Shown here piece after piece: positions 32,582 through 43,775 of a stretch of 64,000 bases of DNA. Made by a program: the position numbers and the translations under genes. The stretch is from Symbiodinium sp. CCMP2592 (lineage: Eukaryota; Sar; Dinophyceae; Suessiales; Symbiodiniaceae), in NCBI GenBank assembly GCA_905221615.1, contig CAJNDT010003779.1, positions 248,001 to 312,000 of the forward strand, given 5' to 3'. Within the stretch, counting starts at the first letter, position 1; every line of letters begins with the position of its first letter. The notes below the pieces were generated by a model. That model saw nothing but the letters and a program-made list of their open reading frames with translations. It did not search any database and was not told the DNA's origin.

Positions 32582-34025
32582 AAACGACCTCGTGAAGAGG
32601 AGACGCTCCGAGGTTTCACATATATATATATATATATTATGGTTTCTCTCTCCCTGAATCCTTCGGTATCTTTCTCTCTCCGTCTCCGCCTCAGCCGAGG
32701 CAGAGAGCTGACGCAACGGTGCAATGGTGCAATGACCCTGCCAATGGGGAGGATCTTATTCTGTGGCATGGCTGAAACACAGCCCTCTCTGCATGCACTC
32801 GCTCACACATATATGCTCTGCATGATGCATGGAGTAAACACCCGTCATGACTATGCCACATAGGACGGACCTCGTCGACAAGAGCATCAAGTACTATTGG
32901 TGCCGCACACGTGTGAAAGGTCTCAAGCGCATGAGGCAAACACAGACCATGGAGGAGAGAACGGAGGTGGAGGGCACTGGCACCATGGACATTGGTGCCA
33001 TGGATACTAATGCTGTCACTGCTTCCGCCATGGGCCTCCAAACTGCTGCCGACATTGAGGCTGCGAAAAGCGAGGCCTGGGATGGTGTTGAGAGTGATGC
33101 TTCTTGCTAAATGTATCGTGGGAGTCTAGTTACGTGTAGGAGTCGGCTTCCTTTCTTTGCATATGTAGACATACTTCTACATCACCCAGTGAGCTTCATA
33201 GTTTGTGTGCCCAGACGGAGAAGCTGGAGATCCAGCAGAAGGAGCTTCTGTCGGTTCAGGAAAAGTGTGGTACCCTCATGGACAAGCTGGCCCTCATCGA
33301 GACCCCTGAGAAGAAGGACCGTGCCAAAGAGAGCCTGGATGTGCAACATTTAGTTTGGGCTACCACTGTGCAAGTATGTGTGAGCCTGAAGTGAGCACTT
33401 ACCTGAGTGCTTCGGTTCCTCTATGCTGCTAAGGTCTCGGGTAAAGCTGGATGCAATGGCCAAGAAGGCTGAAAAGCTTTATGAGTCTGTGGCTGATGCC
33501 ATGGCAAAAATACACACGGATCAGCTGAGTGCCAAGACCCCCGAGCTCCTAGTCAATAATTAATCCTACTTGCTATAAACCCTTGGGTGCACCCTACTAG
33601 TCTAAACTACGTGTTACAAACTATATGGGTTCTGCTGAGGGGCTCCAAGCTCATCATGGACCTCACAACCGAATCCAAGAAACTGCCGGGGCCTTGGAGT
33701 CAAGAGCACCAATTGCAGGCTTCAATATCTTACGAAACCTCGAACAACCACTCGAATGAACCCAGAAGCTCCTCCCACCTTCTGGGCCAGGTGCTCCATG
33801 TGGACGAATTTGGAGCGCACGTGCCGGCCATTGCCTCATCACATGATTTCTCAGTACTTCAGCAAAAGCTTGCATGTGTGCTGGGCCTGGGCTAGGTCCT
33901 ACAGGGTGCTGTGTTAACTGAATGCAACAAGTTGCCACACGACAACAGTGATTGCTGCTACTGCTTTGCCCAGGCCGCTCCTTCGCAAGCCGGCCAAGAA
34001 GAAGGAGGAGGACGAAGACAAGTAG
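28809..34025 (+). CDS. Gene D: long multi-exon protein of unrecognised function
   Basis: The proposed start is MDASELLAALPDDPALLQEA at 28809, just after a 'ctctag' acceptor. Further exons are 29961-about 30137, 30633-about 30653, 30736-about 30870, 31004-31211, 31305-31535, 31704-about 31820, 32864-about 33075, 33215-33340, 33447-about 33550, about 33633-33690, 33719-33895 and 33974-34025 (stop TAG). The early exons are acidic and Pro/Ser-rich, so disordered. Exon 31305 carries a compact segment (QQEYNNWRGKFGRACLPKPT ... EMHEVFLGKGKAKEQMFETF) continued by QFIRRFTLKKVSEKSSELDE and YYTADEMKKLL. Exons 33215 and 33447 give a coiled-coil-like Lys/Glu helix (TEKLEIQQKELLSVQEKCGT, AKKAEKLYESVADAMAKIHT). 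The protein ends in a basic/acidic tail (KPAKKKEEDEDK). Most junctions close in phase, but the first four and the one before 32864 do not. I cannot assign a function. Its place between methyltransferase-like and transposase-like genes suggests a shared element or pathway. Confidence 0.5.
28940..29935. repeat. Microsatellite-filled intron of gene D (GTAT, TAGG, TA, GT)
   Basis: About 1 kb consists of GTATGTAT, GGTAGGTAG (29110-29200), TATATA and TGTGTATG repeats. Long open frames of Tyr/Ile/Val/Cys repeats across it are artefacts. Confidence 0.9.
30156..30632. other. Probable intron of gene D with GT-rich sequence
   Basis: No exon could be placed. GTATGTAGGTAT-type repeats occur at about 30480-30520. 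A strong polypyrimidine tract (GTTTTTTTTCAG) marks the acceptor before 30633. Confidence 0.5.
31637..31682. repeat. (TA)n microsatellite in an intron of gene D
   Basis: About 40 bp of uninterrupted TA dinucleotides lie between exons 31305-31535 and 31704. Further TA runs sit at 31921-31936, 31962-31976, 32016-32032 and 32143-32162. Confidence 0.95.
32415..32632. repeat. Duplicated (CTA)n array with a shared 3' tail, in an intron of gene D
   Basis: Two (CTA)n arrays (about 32420-32472 and 32528-32580) are each followed by CAAACGACCTCGTGAAG and GGAGACGCTCCGAGGT. The unit of about 107 bp is thus tandemly duplicated. A (TA)n run follows at 32621. Confidence 0.9.
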
Positions 34026-34344
34026 GGCTCGGGAGTTACAAATGGGGTTCAAAGAAACACAGAATGTGTTGGGGTTATTTCCAATTTGATGTGAACCTGT
34101 CGTGTACAGCTACGCGCGGGAATATTTCAAATCTGCAAGATCGAAATCAATTATGTTCTCGATCGGTGTTTCCATGGCAATACTTGATGCTGTGGACGTG
34201 CCCTGAAGTGGACACAGAAGCTCATGCAACAACTAGATGCACGTGGGTGGCTCGTGCAGAAGAAATATCTTGTGCACTTTCGGCTTCTGCCCCATGTCGA
34301 TGTGTCGAGCACTTCAGCTTTTATTTATGCTAGCCAATAAGAAA
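34026..34344. other. Spacer between genes D and E
   Basis: No conserved motif or credible exon was found. A frame is open through much of it but shows no recognisable composition. Confidence 0.4.
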
Positions 34345-34817
34345 ATGCCAGGTCCTCGGGAAGCGACCGAGACGTCCAAGTTCATGGCCGAAGCCATTGG
34401 GTCAGGTGTGCTACACTCAGACACAGTCAGCCTACACGCATCCAGAGTTTCTGCATTTCTGGCCAGTCTGCTCTATGACTGAGTTGTTGCTACACGCTCT
34501 TGCTGATGACTCGATCTGCCTCAAGCGTTTTGCTGCTAGTTGGGCATGACACAGCCTGAGGAGTGGCTAGAAGAGTTGCTAGGGTTCTGTCAAGATGGCA
34601 GTCGCAAGCTATGTGCGCCATGTCCACGATGTGTTCCCACGACAGCAGGCTTGCTTGGGGGAGTTAGTCCATGGTCGTTGATTTTTTGGTAGCAGGCCCT
34701 TCCAGGATAAGCTTTGCTTCAATTACAGCCTCGCAAGGACCCGGTGATGACCCCTTCGATGCACGACCGGCTGTGCCTGAACAACGAGAAGCCGATGAGG
34801 ATAGCCCCTGGGATTAG
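34345..34817 (+). CDS. Gene E: small acidic protein, tentative
   Basis: ATG at 34345 follows a 'ctag' acceptor by 13 bases and gives MPGPREATETSKFMAEAIG. One model splices at 34406 (CAG|GTGTGC) to an exon near 34697 that reads PSRISFASITASQGPGDDPF and ends in DEDSPWD with stop TAG at 34815-34817. The phases agree. The product would be about 60 residues, disordered and acidic. An alternative is that this is the 5' end of the F/G gene. No domain is recognised. Confidence 0.3.
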
Positions 34818-35328
34818 CAAACTATAAATTAAGGGATTAACCACTATAAGGGTACTATATGCAAGGCCCAATCCCTTTTTCAAGTAGCCGCCTGGGTAGT
34901 ACATGGGTTATACTAGGATTTCTATCCATATGGGCTCAGAGAAATTCTATGTGCATTGCAAAGCCACAAAGCATGACCCTGAAACCAAAGTACCCCTGTA
35001 CCAAACCATGTGGATGTAACCCTGTTCCGGTCTAGGTGCCCGAGCTGGTCTTTTTCCGGTGCTGATATTGGACCTGTCCGGGTGCAGGGCTCTGCTTGCT
35101 TTGAAGGTTCCGGGTCGAAAGTTGTGTCTTTTGAAAAAGGCAGATTTGGTACAAAGAACATTTAACATCCTGTGATCCCAAAACAGACTTGTGTCATTCA
35201 CTAAGGTTGTAATGTACTAATGCACTAGCTATGTGTAGATGTGTGTGTAGTTCTTCTTTCACCCGAAAACACCCGTTATCAGAATCGAAAACCCCCTAGA
35301 GACACAACCAGGCTACAAGCAGCTGGAG
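34818..35328. other. Spacer upstream of gene F/G
   Basis: No exon is supported. The frame just upstream of the F/G start is open back to an acceptor-like site at about 35280, so a further 5' exon or an earlier start is possible. Confidence 0.4.
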
Positions 35329-37908
35329 ATGTTCAAACCTTCGGTCCGTGATCTGCCACGACTGCAGCAGCTTTTGCAAGAAGGCCTCGGCAATGATGAT
35401 CGTGTGAAGCTGTGCCTGCCGCGACCTTTGCTGAACGCAGGCAAAGCTCTGCTTTCCGTTAGGGAAAGGGTTGCCAGTATCCTTCGTTTGGGGCCCACTG
35501 TCTTTAAGATCGGCCTGACTGGTGATCCTATGTTCCGCTTTTACAAAGTGCCCTCGAAGACAAACACATCAGCAGGCTACCGTTATGATATAGACCAATA
35601 TGCAGAAATGCAAGTGCTGTATGCAGGGGCCACGTGGGATGAAGCTTCCTTAATGGAGGCTGTGCTAATTGCTGAGTTTCAGGGCCGGCCTGGCAATCGC
35701 AATATCAATCCTGGGGGTGAGGGGCGGCAAGTGTATGACCCGCCATATTTCACATACATTGTGTTCAAGTCGGCCCTGGTTGCACCGAAGCGACAGCGCA
35801 TATATGCTCAGGGGGGAAAGAAAGCATGTCTGATGGCAGCACTGAAATGCAAAGTTGATGTAGGCAGTCTTGCTGGCATGCACAAGCACCCCACCCTAGC
35901 AGCAACCGACCCAAGCCTATGTATGTGTTCACCACCCTCCCGCTGAGGTGCCGTGCTCCAAGATGGTGGGGCTGGCGAAGGCAATGGCTGCGGATGGTCT
36001 GACGGCCTCGGGTAGCGCCTTCATCAATGAGCTGTCAAAGGTTTCGGAGAAAAACGCCGAAGAGAAAGCACACAAGCTGCTGCACAAGCACAAACTCAGT
36101 CTGCCCATCCCGCTCAGGCATGTTCATGGGGATCCAGCCATCGAAGGTTTTCCGAGGTTGAAGCCTTTAGATATCTTCCAACATATGGCTGATTCCGGGC
36201 ATCTGAACAAGCTGCTGGGTGGAAGGAGTGTGCATTCCAGTCATCTGCTTCTATTGTCTTTCTGGGAAAACTATAGAGCCATACATCCGGACTTCGAGCT
36301 TTTCTCTTCACACCACCAGGATATTCCTTTGGAAGACTGTATACCGATCGTGGCACACATTGATGGAGGGAGAGGCTACAAAAAGAGTGAGTTTATGATC
36401 TTTGATTGGGCGGCTGTGATAGGCTCAGGTTCGGGGAAGAAGAACAAGAAGGACCCAGCTGTTCGAGCATTCAGATCCCGTGGCTACAAAATGCAGTTGC
36501 CTCTGCTGGGCCATTCCTACAATTCTCATTTCCTGTACGCTGCGATGCCCTCTTCCTTTCACAAGAATCAAGAAGATTCATTTCAGGCTTTGCTTCGTAC
36601 GTTCGCCGAAGACCTCCGGGATTGTTTCGACGAGGGAATTTCTTGGAAAGGCAGGGTTCTACGCTTGGCTTGTATTGGATTAAAAGGTGATATGAAACTT
36701 CAGGCACGTGCCGGTCGCCTAACCAGGTGGTTCACAACAGCGCGCAAGGCTCCATATTCGGAAACAGCCAGGGGTTCTGGGCAATGCTGTTGGTTGTGTC
36801 CAGCTGGGGATATCGCTGCCCCAATCGAAGAAATCCACAATGACAACCCTGCTTGGCTTCAGCAGATGCCTACGTTTACAACGCCACCGTGGCAGCCTGG
36901 GCTTGAAGGAGGGATGCTGAGACCCTCATTGTGCTACTTGGACCGACCTGCCAAGTTTTATTTGAATGACTTGTTCCATATCTATTTGGCTGGAGTTGGG
37001 CAAGATTTCTGTTCATCATGCCTGGTGTATATGCTGCCGATCTTGTTTGCTGGTGCTCAGGGCAATAATTCCGTTGATGCACAAATCGAGAACTTGAACT
37101 CAGTTTTCCGAGCATGGCGATTGGAAAAGAAGGAGGCAGTGCATCTGACTGCTTTCACGAGAGACAAATTGCAGCTCTTCGATGCTACTTCGGCATTCCC
37201 TTCTGGCACCTGGTCGAAGGCTGCTGATACGGCACGGATCACGAAGTTCATTGTGTATATGTGCGAGATGCACAAGGGCACTTCCGAAGATGATAGGATC
37301 CTGCTGTATGTTCATCGTGCTGCTCTTGCGATCAGCCGCTTCATGCAAGCTCTCTATGCTTCCGACTTGTGGATCGATTCCGGGTTGCAGGTGGCATACT
37401 ACTTTATAGTAAGGTAGGCTAGTTGGAAGCTATAAACCTGATGTTGGTTTATAAGTTTATACCCAAAGTAACCTACTTCCAATACTAAGTTGTTACCATT
37501 CTTGTCTTGCAAGAGCCAACCTTATTGAAAGAAGTTTCCTCACTGTTTCTCGAATATATGTCAAGACAAACCCAGGAGCCAAGTGATGCGGTTTCAATCG
37601 TGGCAGACGGCAAGCTCTTCTTGAAATGCTATGCTAAACTGGCAACACTAGCCCTGGCACAGGGCAAGCCGCTTTGGTGCTTTAGACCAAAAATCCACGC
37701 ATTCCATCACCTCATCATCGAAATGCAGCAAGCATCTGACATGGGCACGCCAGCCCTAAATGCATTGGGGGTCAGCTGTAGCCAAGCAGAGGACTTCATC
37801 GGACGCACAGCACTTCTTTCCAGGAGGGTCGCAGCGAGCACCGCTCAGGGAAGGGTCTTGCAACGTTGGATGGCATCAGCAATGCATCAGTGGAATCGCC
37901 CGGGCTGA
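35329..37908 (+). CDS. Gene F/G: GIY-YIG-like domain fused to a DDE-transposase-like domain
   Basis: Exons 35329-35859, 35948-37390 and 37516-37908 join in phase 0 throughout, giving about 788 residues. Residues 59-72 (FKIGLTGDPMFRFY), E110 in the helix SLMEAVLIAEF and the later N-x-N-PGGEG (125-132) match the layout of GIY-YIG nucleases of the T5orf172/MUG113 type: a KIG-T-x-x-P-x-x-R strand/helix, a catalytic Glu, then Asn. From about residue 270 a second domain carries FWENYRAIHPDFELF, HIDGGRGYKKS (D316), GLKGDMKLQ (D425), a Cys cluster CCWLC (457-461), DLFHIYLAGVGQDF (D518, H521) and a C-terminal AEDFIGRTALLSRRV helix. Three well-spaced conserved-looking acidic residues plus a Cys cluster suggest an RNase H-fold DDE/D transposase or recombinase, but which residues are catalytic is inference. 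I believe this second domain recurs in dinoflagellate genomes, and I know of no characterised member. If the 35860-35947 intron is not real, F (205 residues) and G (from ATG 35963) are two adjacent genes. Confidence 0.65.
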
Positions 37909-38199
37909 GAGCCGGACTGATGGAGTCTGCAAGATCCGCACGTGGATGATGGTGAAAACGAGCGATCGAAGCCGCGACAACCTGTATAGCCCAAAGGTAG
38001 CACTGAACCCAGCTCTTTTACAGGATACCCCAATGCTACCCAGATCTCTTCAAACCCAAATCAAGAAACCCGAACTTTGAACGATGTTTACTCAAGAAAT
38101 CCCAACTCATCAGCCTTTAAGCCCAACAAGCCTTCTTTGGCCGCAGAGGCACGCTTAGATTCGGAGGCACGCTTAGATTATGGTCGGGGAACAGGGGTC

Positions 38200-38282
38200 C
38201 AGGTATACCTTAAATTATAATAGGGCCCCTAATATGATTTACGGAATATTCCTGAATTAAGGGATATTGGAGTCCCTGAGGG
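38200..38282. repeat. FB-B element, truncated on the left
   Basis: It contains 'gtataccttaaattataata' and ends GGGATATTGGAGTCCCTGAG. The left terminus is replaced by 'ggggtccag'. Confidence 0.65.
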
Positions 38283-38458
38283 TCCCTACGACAAGAGGCA
38301 GCAGAGGCATCCGATTGGAGCCGGCCAGCGCCTGCCCGAGCGCTAGCTGACAAAAAGCGCCTTAACACTTCAGGATACGGTTGTTCCTTTAAAGAGATCT
38401 ATAAGGGTACCTTTAAAGGGTTCATTTACGGGATCTATAAGGTTTAGGGTTTAGGGCT

Positions 38459-38552
38459 GATTATATAAATCCTGCATTACCCACAATAGGGAATATACCA
38501 TAATTCCTATAGTTTAGGGTCCTTAAGGTCATGCAGGATTTATATCATCAAC
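38459..38552. repeat. FB-C foldback element
   Basis: 'gattatataaatcctgcatt' pairs with ATGCAGGATTTATATCATCA, and the core 'ccataattcctatagttta' is shared with 5752-5848. Confidence 0.85.
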
Positions 38553-38685
38553 AGTAGGGTTCCTTTAAAGGCTTCTTGTAAAGGGCTCTATCAGGCTTAC
38601 TATAAGGCTTTAGAGTCTAGGGGCCTGAATAGCTCGAACAGGGTTTTGGGCGCCTTTCAAGGCGCCGTTTAAAGGAGTCTGTCTC

Positions 38686-38809
38686 TGCTTGGAGGGTCGG
38701 GGGACTTAGTAAGTCGGTTGTAAGTAGGAGTATAAGTACCCTAAATGGAGTTACCCCATTTACAACTCTACTTATAAGCGACTTACTAAGTCCCCTGCCC
38801 CTCCAAGTA
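38686..38809. repeat. FB-A foldback element, mixed subtype
   Basis: The left end is TGCTTGGAGGGTCGGGGGAC and the right end CCCCTGCCCCTCCAAGTA, so the two termini again belong to different subtypes. Inner arms of about 45 bp pair well around the 'ctaaatggagttacccc' core. Confidence 0.85.
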
Positions 38810-39264
38810 TAGGGGCTACTAGTAGGGTTTAGGGTTCACAGGAGCCTGAGTACTTCAGGATAGCGCTTCACAAGGTATCGCAAGGGCCCCCTGAAGGGTT
38901 CTGTAAGGGATCTATAATGCCGTTCTTGGCAATTGCTTACGGCACCTTCATTTCAACAAAGTCTTGGGCTCCCTTATTATAGTCTAGTTATAGTAAGGAA
39001 CCTTAAGGAATCATTTTGGTCATTATCTGGGCTTCGAACCCAACAGATCTCCTGATCTGGGTGCTGTAGTTTGTGTGCGACGGTTCTGTAAGATTGTTTG
39101 GGGTGTTTGCTCGTGGGGTTAGGTTTCAGACTGCAGTTCAGGGTCGAAGGTGTAATACATAAAGGCATTCATCGTTAGCGTCGAGTTTCGGGGTATGTTA
39201 GATTATAAAATGTGATATGCGACCCTCAAGGTTAGAGCTTGGGGTTTACGCCTTCGGATGTCGA

Positions 39265-39425
39265 GCGGGTTTAGGGTTCAGGGTTTAAGGGTTTAGGGGT
39301 TTAGGGGTTTAGGGTTTAGGGTTTGGGGGTTTAGGGGTTTAGGGGTTTAGGGTTTGGGTTTTAGGGTGCAGGGTTTAGGGTGCAGGGTTTTGGGTTTAGG
39401 CTTGAGCGTTTAGGGTTTAGGGTAC
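39265..39425. repeat. TTTAGGG tandem array
   Basis: About 20 units of TTTAGGG, TTTAGGGG and TTTGGGGG with GTGCAGGG variants lie in one orientation. Confidence 0.9.
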
Positions 39426-40182
39426 AGTGAAGGCATGGGACTGGCAGCAGTGGACGCTTCTTGGCCGGGAGCTATGAAATTAGGATCCCATTTTGCGAGT
39501 CAGGTTTTTTTTTGAGCACCTTTTTCCATCCGCCTAGCCTAGAAGGTCTGAGGCGAGTCAGGGTTTAGGGTTTAATATTAAAGTTTCGGGTGACCGAAGA
39601 AAGGCCGCGTCTACAACGACTTGGACTTGCACAGAACTCTTGAGCTTAGGGTGCAAGGCTTGATGACGGGTTGACGGGGATGCTGGAAGCCTGTCAGCTT
39701 GCTTGACGTGCCTTCATGGTGTCTGCGTGCCACATAGTTCCTGGGATGCGATTGCTCCCCCAGCGAAGCAGCAAAAAAAAAACAGAAGAACAAGAAGTCG
39801 CCTGCTTTGCTATGTGTCCTCTGCTCTCACACTATGGAGTGCCACCATAAAGCTCCGATTTGAACCAAGCTGCCCAAGCAAGAGCATATGACATCATAGC
39901 CGGTCTTTTCGCTTTGACACTCGAATCGCAGACATCGTGTTGGCATACCATACAGTGCATAGACAACCATTTGCCTATGCTGGGACAGCCCGAAGAAAGC
40001 AGATTTCAGGCTAACCATGACATCTACCCTGCAAAAAAAGTACCCTGCAAAAAAAAGAAGTCGAAGAAGATAACCAAAACCGACTGTTAAGCTTCGTCCT
40101 AGTGCAGGATCTGCATGGCCCAGCTTGCGATCACCACCGCTTGAAGGTCGGCGCCAAAGCGGAACCAACCCACGATCGATTC

Positions 40183-40306
40183 GTGCCAAGCCTGTTCCGG
40201 GTTTTTGTAGAGGGTTTTAAGGTTTAGGGGTTTAGGGTTTAGGGGTTTAGGGGTTTAGGGTTTAGGGATTGGAGGTTTAGGGTTTAGGATGTGCCAAGCC
40301 TGTTCC
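40183..40306. repeat. TTTAGGG array between identical 16-bp direct repeats
   Basis: GTGCCAAGCCTGTTCC occurs at 40183-40198 and 40291-40306. The 92 bp between are entirely TTTAGGG-type repeat. Confidence 0.9.
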
Positions 40307-40423
40307 CACACGTCCACCACATGGTCATAACCTGGCCAAAGCTCATCGCTGAACTCTACGCGCTAGCGCTCTGAGCACGAGCACAACAACAAGTACCACT
40401 ACTCCTCCTGCTGCTGCCGATGC

Positions 40424-40426
40424 TGA

Positions 40427-40494
<68 letters not shown>

Positions 40495-40495
40495 A

Positions 40496-40528
<33 letters not shown>

Positions 40529-40540
40529 CAGCAGCAGTAG

Positions 40541-40622
<82 letters not shown>
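40424..40622. repeat. (AGT)n/(ACT)n palindromic microsatellite
   Basis: About 110 bp of AGT units lead through a short AGCAGCAGCAGT hinge into about 85 bp of ACT units. The whole can fold into one long hairpin. Homopolymeric Val and Leu frames are artefacts. Confidence 0.95.
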
Positions 40623-42133
40623 GCTTACTGCTGACTACTACTGATATTATGTACTACGACCGCTGCTGTGCCTGCACCTGCGCCTGCTCCTGCGCCTTGC
40701 TCCTGCTCTTTGCTCCTGCTCCTTGCTCCTGGCTCCTTGGCTCCTTGCGCTGCGGCTCCTGCTGCTGCCGACGAACCAAAGCCTTCATCAACGCAGATAC
40801 CCTTTGGGGTTTAGGGTTTAGGGTCTTGATTCGTGGCAAGTTCCCCCGTCCGGGACAATGCAGGGTTTTGTCTATCAGCCGGAATATCTGCAAGCCCTTT
40901 TGGCGCAAAATGAAAATTCAATCTTGAATAGTCCCATGGATTGCGGGTATACTCGGTTAAGTACGGTTCGAAAGACCCTAAACCCTAAACTCTAGACGAG
41001 CCCTAAGGTAACGAACACTCAGGTATGACCTGCCTTCACACTGGAGCCTTCGAAGAGTGGTGGCCACGAAAAGGCCCTGCGTCATGAGGTCCTCTTTTTC
41101 AGCTAAGGTTTACGACTTAGGGTCTAAGGCGCTGGGGAATTTCTGGAGAACGAACATGGCTCTTGTTAAGGAGTGTAATTTAAGTTACCACGCTATGGAT
41201 CTACAGCAAATAATATGGTTTCCTTATTATGGCACCTTAAATTAAAGCCCCTTACAAGAACCCAGGGAATAGAACAAAGGGTCCAGGGTTTCGCCTGCGC
41301 CTGAGGTGGATCCTGCCTGGCGACACCGACAAGAACGGCACAAAGGCCTATCCTACCCTCAGTTTCTTCAGTTTCCTGCTCAGGAACCCTTAAAGGCACC
41401 CTTAAAGGAACCTGTGGAGGCATTATCCTTCCTCCCATGTGGTGGGCTGAGGCATTTCCGTCGGGCCGAAACTACAAGAGCAAACGCAACTGGCAGAGTC
41501 AGGCACAAATCCGTTCAGGTGTCGGGAGTGTAAATGAGTTTAGGGCCGTTTAGGGTTTCGGGTTAACTTGGCCGAACACTTGCCGAAACCCCAAACCCTC
41601 AACCTCCAACCCTAGACTTTCCTACACCCTGACTTGCCAGCATGGCTGGCATAGGATTGAAGACAAGGCAAGACGTCAAGGAGGCAACGATCGGTGCAGG
41701 GCTGTAGGGTTTAGGGGCTTAAGGATTAAGGTGTCGGATCTTGCTGTAGGGGCTTTTTCTTTGGGGGCAAGAGTTGGGGTCGCAAAATCCATTGGCAAAG
41801 GCATCTGACGAAGTAAAGAACGGCTTGGGGCAGTGCGGAGGTGACGACTCGCCAAGACCTGGATCCCTTGACACCCTCAAAGACTGCAGAGAGGTTTACC
41901 TCAATAAGTCAAAGCGCAAAAGATGAGACGACACGTCATTTGCTTGGGACCGTAGTAAGCCCAGGTTGTTATGATTTTGGGTGTCCGGACCAACTCGACG
42001 GTTTGTATGAAAGTTCAATCATACAACAATCATATGCCTTGACTCGTGCCAGGAGAAAAAATGGACAACGATTGCAGGCAAGTACGAGCAGTCAAAAGAG
42101 TAAAAAGAAGCCTGTCTTCCGAAGCACAAAACT

Positions 42134-42256
42134 TACTTGGAGGGGCAGGGGACTTAGGACGTCGTTTATGAGTAGGGTTATAATTGGGGTAACTCCATTT
42201 AGGGTACTTACAACTCTACTTATAACCTACTTACCAAGTCTCCTGCCCTCCAAGTA
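42134..42256. repeat. FB-A foldback element
   Basis: TACTTGGAGGGGCAGGGGAC to 'gtctcctgccctccaagta', with the 'ggtaactccatttaggg' core. It interrupts the tail of an otherwise open frame (41841-42257), which argues against that frame being a gene. Confidence 0.85.
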
Positions 42257-42794
42257 AACCCCATCGGAACCACTAAACTTCAGAAAATCGCAGGGTCCAT
42301 CTGCAGCACAGTTTCGGGTGTAGGGTTTTAGGTGAGTTTCGGGACTGTCGCGAATTGGGAAAGCTCACTGCGCGCGCCGCCAACGTCGGTGGAACAGGTT
42401 GCCTGTTTGCCCTTAGCAACTCTGCACAGAACATTAACAAGGGGCCACGCCTGTGCAAATGCAAAGCATCCTTCCGATGTTGGCTCACATGAGCTACAAA
42501 TGCCCAAAATTCAAAACTAGCCTGGGTTTTACGAGGCCCGAAGCCTAACGCAATCCACAGCATGTCGGGGAATAATGTAGTTCGAGAGGGTTTTGGGGCA
42601 TGTTCACATATAACTGAATAGGGACTGCAAGGAAATGTTTCCTGCGATCGGGTGTAGTTGTTTGGGATTTAGGGTGTCGGGCTTGGGTCTGGGGTTTAGT
42701 GTTGTGCTTGGGTTTGGGGTTCTGGGTTCGGGGGTTGGGGTCAAAGACTTGCCGTTTAAGGTTCAGGATGTGACATTGCCGGATCCAAATTAGA

Positions 42795-42972
42795 TCCGGC
42801 AGCTCTCTCAACCCAAAACCCTTAACCTAAACCTCAAGCCCTAAACCCCAAACCCAAAACCCTAACCTACACCCCTAACCCTAAACCCTAAACCTCAAAC
42901 CCTAAACCTAAACCCCAAACCCCAAACCCAAAACCCTAAACCTGAACCCCAAACCCGAAACCCTAAACAGTC
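42795..42972. repeat. CCCTAAA array with CCCAAAC variants
   Basis: About 20 units, alternating CCCTAAAC, CCCCAAAC and CCCTAACC in one orientation. Confidence 0.9.
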
Positions 42973-43775
42973 CAAGGTGCGGCAGGGTGAAGTTGGCCCA
43001 CTGCTTGAAGCAGGGCAACGGCCAGCCAGGGAGTGTCTTGACCCACTGCATCAAAGGCACCACGAGGTACATAAAGCCTGCTCAAATACTCATGAATCTA
43101 TCCTTGAAGGCTTACCTGCGGCCCACGGAACCTACCGCATTAAGGAGATAGATATATATGTATACATAAACCGTAACAAGGACCCCTGAACAGTAGGCTT
43201 TTCCGGCTGTAAGTAGGGTTCAGGCTGTTGGGGAACTTATGAACTCGTCGCTGGGGTTCTGGGCTCAACGCTTTAGGAGTTTAGGCTTCAACAGTGGGCT
43301 TTGCTTACGGCTACGAGGTTACTTTGAGGGTTCCATAGTAGGGTTGGTATTTAGAGGTTTTGCATGGCGTGCATTGGATATGCTGGTTCTGCAGCACATG
43401 CTTGGCTGCTGACAAGTGCAACCGATGCACAATCCCCCTCCGACCACCAAACCTACCTAATGTAGACACAACCCCCCTCGCTTAACAAGGGTTGACGAGT
43501 AGTGGAGGTATCCTGCTATTTACGACCTTGTAAAAGAGCGGGTTTTTCATCAAGGGTTTAAATTTCGATTGCCTTTGGCTCCTGGACACTCTTGCTAGCC
43601 ACAGTAGATGAACCAAAGCTTTGCCATTTCAGAACCAAGGAGCAGCGCCACTCTATGGAGAGCATCACGAGTAGATAGGGAACAAATGCGATCCACAACC
43701 TCGGTCAGGCTGGTTGGGTTTGAGGGTTAAGGGGTGAGGCCGAAGGGATTCCAAGCCCTAAACCTTCAACCCTTA

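Noticed and set aside
41841..42257. 138-residue open frame as a gene
   Set aside because: Its C-terminal third is an FB-A element (42134-42256), and the rest shows no domain-like pattern.
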